A stretch of 60,951 nucleotides of DNA from a virus, in IMG/VR virus record IMGVR_UViG_3300003324_001329, positions 36,788-97,738 of that record. One strand, given 5' to 3'. A program made the translations under genes and the position numbers. Below the pieces are notes generated by a model that saw nothing but the letters and a program-made list of their open reading frames with translations, did not search any database and was not told the origin of the DNA. The stretch's first letter is position 1. Each line of letters starts with the position of its first letter. Positions 57,091 to 60,951 of the stretch are shown here, piece after piece.

Positions 57091-57672
57091 ATGGCTGACG
57101 AAACCCGCACCCCGATCAATCAGCGGCATCAGGAATGGCTGGCGGCGTGGATGAATTTTCTCAAGCTGCTGTCGCCGGATGCCTTGAACGGATTATATAG
57201 CGGGGTTGCCGATGGTGATTTATTATCCATGGCGTTCGGCAATCTGAAAAAGAAAACCCGGCGGCGGTTGGAGGCCAATGAATTATCGCCGGAACGGTAC
57301 GAGCGGCTCACCGAGCGGATGCGGGAAAATATGGGCCGCGAGGAAAACACCATCGAGCAAGTGCTGGCGGTGCATCGGGAATTTGAGCGGTTGATCGAAC
57401 GCGACGAAGCCGAGGAAGAATTGGATAACGAGAACGAAAACGAGAATAATCAGAACGAGGATTATCAGGACGAGAACGAGAACGAAGCGGTGACAGCGGC
57501 CGAGGAAAATGAAAACGAAGCGGAGGAAAACGAGGAAGTGGAGAACGCGAACGAGAATGAGGAAAACAATAATGATGAAAACGAAAACGAGAACGAGAAC
57601 GCGGAGGAAAACGACGACAACGAAAATGACGACGATGACGATCCGCCGAAACGCAAACGGCGTGACGAGTAA
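57091..57672 (+). CDS. Acidic-tail protein A (paralogue of 57725 ORF)
   Basis: 193 residues behind AGGAG. Helical domain (~1-110): 'AWMNFLKLLSPDALNGLYSG', 'ANELSPERYERLTERMRENM'. Residues ~110-185 are Glu/Asn/Asp only, and the end is PPKRKRRDE. Shares the order 'W.NFL.LLS.DAL...ELS.E..E...+R+...+E.VL...RE' with the next gene. Unknown function. Confidence 0.6.
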   Translation: MADETRTPINQRHQEWLAAWMNFLKLLSPDALNGLYSGVADGDLLSMAFGNLKKKTRRRLEANELSPERYERLTERMRENMGREENTIEQVLAVHREFERLIERDEAEEELDNENENENNQNEDYQDENENEAVTAAEENENEAEENEEVENANENEENNNDENENENENAEENDDNENDDDDDPPKRKRRDE

Positions 57673-57679
57673 ACTAGAC

Positions 57680-57709
57680 GGGGAGACCGGGAGCGGTCTC
57701 CCCGATTAA
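57680..57709 (+). terminator. Terminator-like hairpin
   Basis: GGGGAGACC (57680-57688) pairs fully with 57695-57703 over a 6-base loop; followed by ATTAATT rather than a T run. Confidence 0.55.
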
Positions 57710-57724
57710 TTGGAAGGAACGACG

Positions 57725-58213
57725 ATGCCGAAAGATAAAGCGACCAAGGGCCAGGATCGGATACTACGAAACCTCGCCAAGAATTATCGCGAGGCAAGGC
57801 CGACATTCCAACGCATGTGGCAGAATTATCTATCGCTGTTATCGGACGAAGCCTTGCAGCGAGAATTTTTCGCCCATCTTCCGAGGAATTTTCTCAGCCG
57901 TGTACTTGGTCCGCATGTGGCGTTGATCGCTGGCAAGCGGCCGGACGAATTGAGCAAGGAAAATCGGGAAATTATCCGCCAGCGACTTGCCCGCCAAGGC
58001 ATCGCTGCACCGTTGGAGACGGTGCTGGAATTTGCCCGAGAATTGCAGGATATTAAAGGCGTGGATTATTCTGTCCGCGAGGGCAAGACGATATATGATT
58101 TTGATGACGACGAACGTGATGAATTAGCCGACGATGATAACGACGATGGCGACGACATAGATGATTTTGAACTCAACAGCCGATTGCGACTTGGTAGCAG
58201 TCAGGGGAAATAA
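57725..58213 (+). CDS. Acidic-tail protein B (paralogue of 57091 ORF)
   Basis: 162 residues from ATG 57725 (AAGGA upstream). 'MWQNYLSLLSDEALQREFFA' and 'PDELSKENREIIRQRLARQG' match the helical domain of protein A. The tail (~125-150) is Asp-rich ('DFDDDERDELADDDNDDGDD'). Each of the pair ends in its own hairpin, so they are separately terminated. Confidence 0.6.
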   Translation: MPKDKATKGQDRILRNLAKNYREARPTFQRMWQNYLSLLSDEALQREFFAHLPRNFLSRVLGPHVALIAGKRPDELSKENREIIRQRLARQGIAAPLETVLEFARELQDIKGVDYSVREGKTIYDFDDDERDELADDDNDDGDDIDDFELNSRLRLGSSQGK

Positions 58214-58224
58214 AAGCTAACCCG

Positions 58225-58246
58225 AGGGGCCGCAAGGCCCCTTAAT
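58225..58246 (+). terminator. Terminator hairpin with GCAA loop
   Basis: AGGGGCC pairs with GGCCCCT over a GCAA tetraloop, followed by TAAT. Short but very stable. Confidence 0.6.
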
Positions 58247-58263
58247 CGTATGTGGAGGATGAA

Positions 58264-58710
58264 ATGCAGCGACCCTTCTCCGATGTGATGAACGACCGCA
58301 AATTTGCGCTTCTGCTGCGGCAGACTATGGGGGCGGATATTGCCCCGTACGGCGAGATATTTTTCGAATTACGAACGGTGTCGCCGGCCGCCGCTGATTG
58401 GTGGCACGTCGCGCCGGGATTAAATATCGAGCGATTGCGCGCCGGCAAATATATGCTGCCGGAAGTCATCCAACTGTGGCAGGCTTCCGGGTTCAGCGAG
58501 GCGAATTTTCGCCTGATGTGCGACGTTTATGCCATGGAGGAAAATCAACGGCTGCAATTCATGCTGGCAAACAACATGCTGCGGCCGGCGCCAACTGGCG
58601 GGATAAAATACGAGATGGCGCCCGGCTGCATCATGGCGATAAAAATGGTGGAATCGTGGGAGGCGTTCGTCAGGCTATGTGAAAAAGGCGGCGGGTCGCC
58701 GCTGCATTAA
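58264..58710 (+). CDS. Hypothetical protein
   Basis: 148 residues from ATG 58264 (GGAGG 5-9 bases upstream). 'VMNDRKFALLLRQTMGADIA', 'EVIQLWQASGFSEANFRLMC'. Mainly helical; unknown. Confidence 0.55.
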   Translation: MQRPFSDVMNDRKFALLLRQTMGADIAPYGEIFFELRTVSPAAADWWHVAPGLNIERLRAGKYMLPEVIQLWQASGFSEANFRLMCDVYAMEENQRLQFMLANNMLRPAPTGGIKYEMAPGCIMAIKMVESWEAFVRLCEKGGGSPLH

Positions 58711-58732
58711 CCATCACTCAGGGAGAAATAAA

Positions 58733-58912
58733 ATGCACCGCTACGTCAGCGCCAGCCAATTGCGTCCTGGCGATAAAATAATCACCGGCAGCGGACACAT
58801 TCGCCCGCTGCGGAGTATCACTCCCGGATTTTGGCGCGGCTCGCTGCTATTATCCTGGCGTGATGGTTGGTCCTGCATCCATAAAACCACCGAGGTTGCG
58901 GTGGCACGTTAG
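58733..58912 (+). CDS. 59-residue hypothetical protein
   Basis: From ATG 58733 behind GGGAGAAATAA. 'VSASQLRPGDKIITGSGHIR' and 'LLSWRDGWSCIHKTTEVAV': an SH3-like or intein-like beta fold is possible. Unknown. Confidence 0.5.
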   Translation: MHRYVSASQLRPGDKIITGSGHIRPLRSITPGFWRGSLLLSWRDGWSCIHKTTEVAVAR

Positions 58913-58922
58913 GAGAAATAAA

Positions 58923-59297
58923 ATGTCGGAACTGCTGCAAAAATACGGTGAATCGGCCTACCAGACGTGGCAAAAATTTCGCTTTGAAACGCCGATCACC
59001 AAACGCATGGCGGAAGAATATTTTCACGCGATGCAGGTCGAGCAGAATCCCATCAAAATGGGCAATGCCACGATAAAACACCGGCTGCTGTTATTCAATC
59101 GGGTGGTCGAAGAATTGCAATTGGAACAGATTACCGAAGCGGAAGCCAGCGAATTATTCATCCATTGCTATCGCCAGGAATTGATTGACAGCAAGGAATT
59201 GTCGAGCGAGATTATCGAACGGATGCTGGAATTTTACAGCTTCCATTTGCGCCGACAGCGTGACGGTAAATTCACCGCCCGCTTGCCTAACTATTAA
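58923..59297 (+). CDS. Hypothetical helical protein
   Basis: 124 residues from ATG 58923 behind AGGAG. All-helical, charged ('RVVEELQLEQITEAEASELF', 'ELSSEIIERMLEFYSFHLRR'). Unknown. Confidence 0.55.
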   Translation: MSELLQKYGESAYQTWQKFRFETPITKRMAEEYFHAMQVEQNPIKMGNATIKHRLLLFNRVVEELQLEQITEAEASELFIHCYRQELIDSKELSSEIIERMLEFYSFHLRRQRDGKFTARLPNY

Positions 59298-59322
59298 CCT
59301 ACAAACCAAATAGGAGGATAAA

Positions 59323-59484
59323 ATGTCGGATATGTCGGAGGAACTGCGGCGGCGGATCGAACAGGAAGCCAAGCGGTTGCGCGAGGCGCAAAAAACTTGC
59401 GACCACGGCAATTATCGCGGCATGGCGGTGCATGGTCGCTGCTGCCCGGATTGCGGGTATTTTCTGGTGGATTTTGGCGATTAA
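59323..59484 (+). CDS. 53-residue zinc-ribbon-like protein
   Basis: ATG behind TAGGAGG. Charged helix 'MSEELRRRIEQEAKRLREAQ', then 'TCDHGNYRGMAVHGRCCPDC' followed by GYFLVDFGD, with a C-x-H...C-C-x2-C metal site. Good ribosome site and codon use. Unknown role, perhaps an adaptor. Confidence 0.6.
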   Translation: MSDMSEELRRRIEQEAKRLREAQKTCDHGNYRGMAVHGRCCPDCGYFLVDFGD

Positions 59485-59539
59485 TCCGCCGCGGGTAAAA
59501 TAATGTTAATTCCTCAACGCCCATGGAGGTAGCAGTGCG

Positions 59540-60859
59540 ATGGCGAAAAAACGCTTGGTCTACGATGCCGACAGCATCGACGTAAATCTCGGTCTGGATG
59601 CGGTCAGAAAATCCCCGCAGGTTTATATCGGCAACCCGGACTCCGACGGGATTTTCCACATCCTGAAAGAGCCGATTGATAATGCCATTGATGAATGCCT
59701 GCAAGCCGCGGTGAAAAATAAAACCATCGGCATCGCCATCGACGGCCCCTATCTGTGGGTGTGGGATCAGGGACGGGGCATTCCGGTGGATCAGCATAAG
59801 GTGACGAAAATATCCACCCTCACCACAGTATTAACCACCCTATCCTCGGGCGGCAAAATGCGCGAGGGCGGCAAGGCTGGCTACGAAAAAACCCGTGGCA
59901 TTCACGGCATGGGTGTGGCATTAACCAATGCCATGTCGGCGCATCTGGAAGTGTGGACCTATCGTTCCGGCTGGTATTATCAGAAATTTTTCGCCGGCAA
60001 GCCAGCCAAGCCGGAGCCGATCAAGACCGAAGCGCCAAAACTGCCCGGCAATCGTCACATCAAGCACGGCACGGTAATTAAATTCACCCCGGATTTCAGC
60101 CTGTTCGACAAAGGCTCGCAACTCAGCGTGCGCAAATTGCGCAATTTCCTGCGCCTGACCGCTTATCTGCATCCCGACATCACCCTGCAATTAATTCGCG
60201 GCAAAAAATTCCAGGAATATCATCAGCCGCGTGGCTTGCTGGCTTTGATCGAGCGGCAATTAAAAGATTTGGCGGTCGAAGCCAACGGCAAGGTATTCCA
60301 GCACCACGACGAATTAATCGACGCCGCCCTGGTGTGGTCAACCCACACCGACGAAGCCACACAGAGTTTTATTAATGGCAGCCCCACTGCGGATGGCGGC
60401 ACCCACGTTCAAGGATTAAATCAGGCGATCAACGAAGCCTTGAACCCCTTCAAGGGCAAGCGGGCGAAATTCCGCGCCGAGGATTTGCGTGCCGGATTGA
60501 TTTGTGTGATTAACGTCAAGGTGGATCGGCCGCGCTTCACCAGCCAGACGAAAGAAAAGCTGGGAATGCCGGAAGTCACCGAAAACGTCAAGCGGGCCTT
60601 AATCCCCGCCTTGGCGAAATTCTTCGCGGCCAATAAACCACTGGTGCGGGAAATTCTCCGCCGCGCTTCCGAGCAATTCAAGGCCAACGAGGAATTTAAG
60701 GTCAGCAAAAAGGCCGCCGCGGAATTAAAAGTCAGCAAGCAAGGCAAGCTGTTGCTGCCGGAAAAACTGATGACCGCCCTGACCAATAAACCGATGGAGC
60801 GGGAATTGTTTTTGGTCGAAGGCGATTCCGCCGGCGGCACCGCGCGGCGTGCCCGCGAT
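59540..60859 (+). CDS. Type II DNA topoisomerase, ATPase/TOPRIM part (GyrB/ParE-like), cut off by chimeric junction
   Basis: ~440 residues to the point where similarity ends. GHKL motifs: 'EPIDNAIDE' (N box), 'DQGRGIP' (G1; DNGRGIP in most relatives), 'GIHGMGVALTNAMS' (G2), transducer Lys region 'SQTKEKLGMPEV', then TOPRIM 'ELFLVEGDSAGGTARRARD'. Relaxes or decatenates phage DNA. After 'RRARD' the frame stays open to the window end but no longer looks like TOPRIM; that part reads better as another gene on the other strand. Confidence 0.88.
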
Positions 60860-60951
60860 GCCAGCTGCCGGCACGCGGCCTCGCTGCGGCCGAGCATGGC
60901 GGCAACTTCCGGAAAAGGCGTGTCGAAGACGTCGTGCAGCAGGAAGGCCGC
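60841..60951 (-). CDS. Fragment of a bacterial ECF sigma factor (region 4), likely foreign sequence
   Basis: Minus strand, open from the window edge: 'FLLHDVFDTPFPEVAAML', then 'GRSEAACRQLASRARRA'. This is the region-4 signature of SigJ-type ECF sigma factors ('FLLH-VF-....eiA..lG.s...CRQLASRARR'). It meets the topoisomerase at the shared stretch 60841-60859. Composition is higher in G+C than the phage genes beside it. Most probably an assembly chimera rather than a phage gene. Confidence 0.75.

Overview
The window is a piece of a large, tailed, contractile-tail (myovirus-type) phage genome, most likely a metagenomic contig. The structural genes fall in a T4/P2/Mu-like order. Around them sit many short unknown proteins, the phage's own replication, recombination and nucleotide genes, and accessory enzymes. 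The host cannot be fixed from sequence. A 119-residue secreted Cys-rich protein and a secreted cellulase/esterase recall proteins common in alphaproteobacteria, so a cellulose-making or plant/soil-associated alphaproteobacterial host is a weak inference.

Layout. 0-19.8 kb (+): end of a capsid gene, an acidic protein, neck/tail-completion candidates, tail sheath, two tube-like proteins, a tail-assembly chaperone whose reading frame continues in a second frame, a tape measure with a lysozyme domain, the baseplate hub, spike, gp25, J and I set, a beta-helical tail fibre/spike, a two-helix membrane protein (holin candidate), a PAAR tip and a divergent amidase-like protein. 19.8-28.5 kb (-): one tightly overlapping operon with a Rad50/gp46-type ATPase, a clamp-loader ATPase, a NYN-type nuclease, a P-loop kinase and several tiny membrane proteins. 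28.5-39 kb (+): an HUH-endonuclease-like protein, small paralogous unknowns, a GH19 endolysin, a secreted GH5 cellulase fused to an esterase, a RecB/Cas4-like nuclease and a dCTP deaminase. 39-54.9 kb (+): B12-type ribonucleotide reductase, uracil-DNA glycosylase, a NADAR protein, two tandem DNA methyltransferases, two metalloprotease-like proteins, an Acb2/Tad1-like candidate anti-CBASS protein, a sigma-like factor, a degenerate homing-endonuclease-like protein and a RecA-type recombinase. 55-60.9 kb (+): a run of proteins with strongly charged disordered tails, small unknowns and the ATPase part of a type II topoisomerase. The last ~100 bp read as a bacterial ECF sigma factor on the minus strand and look like a chimeric contig end.

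Regulation. A recurrent intergenic motif, AGTAAAGT / GGTAAAGTA, sits just upstream of transcription units. At 28.5 kb it occurs as an inverted pair between divergent operons. At two places it lies so close to a terminator hairpin that the expected start of transcription falls in the hairpin's 5' arm. The window encodes a sigma-region-2-like protein that could read this motif; this is a proposal from sequence only. No tRNA genes, CRISPR arrays or insertion sequences were seen.
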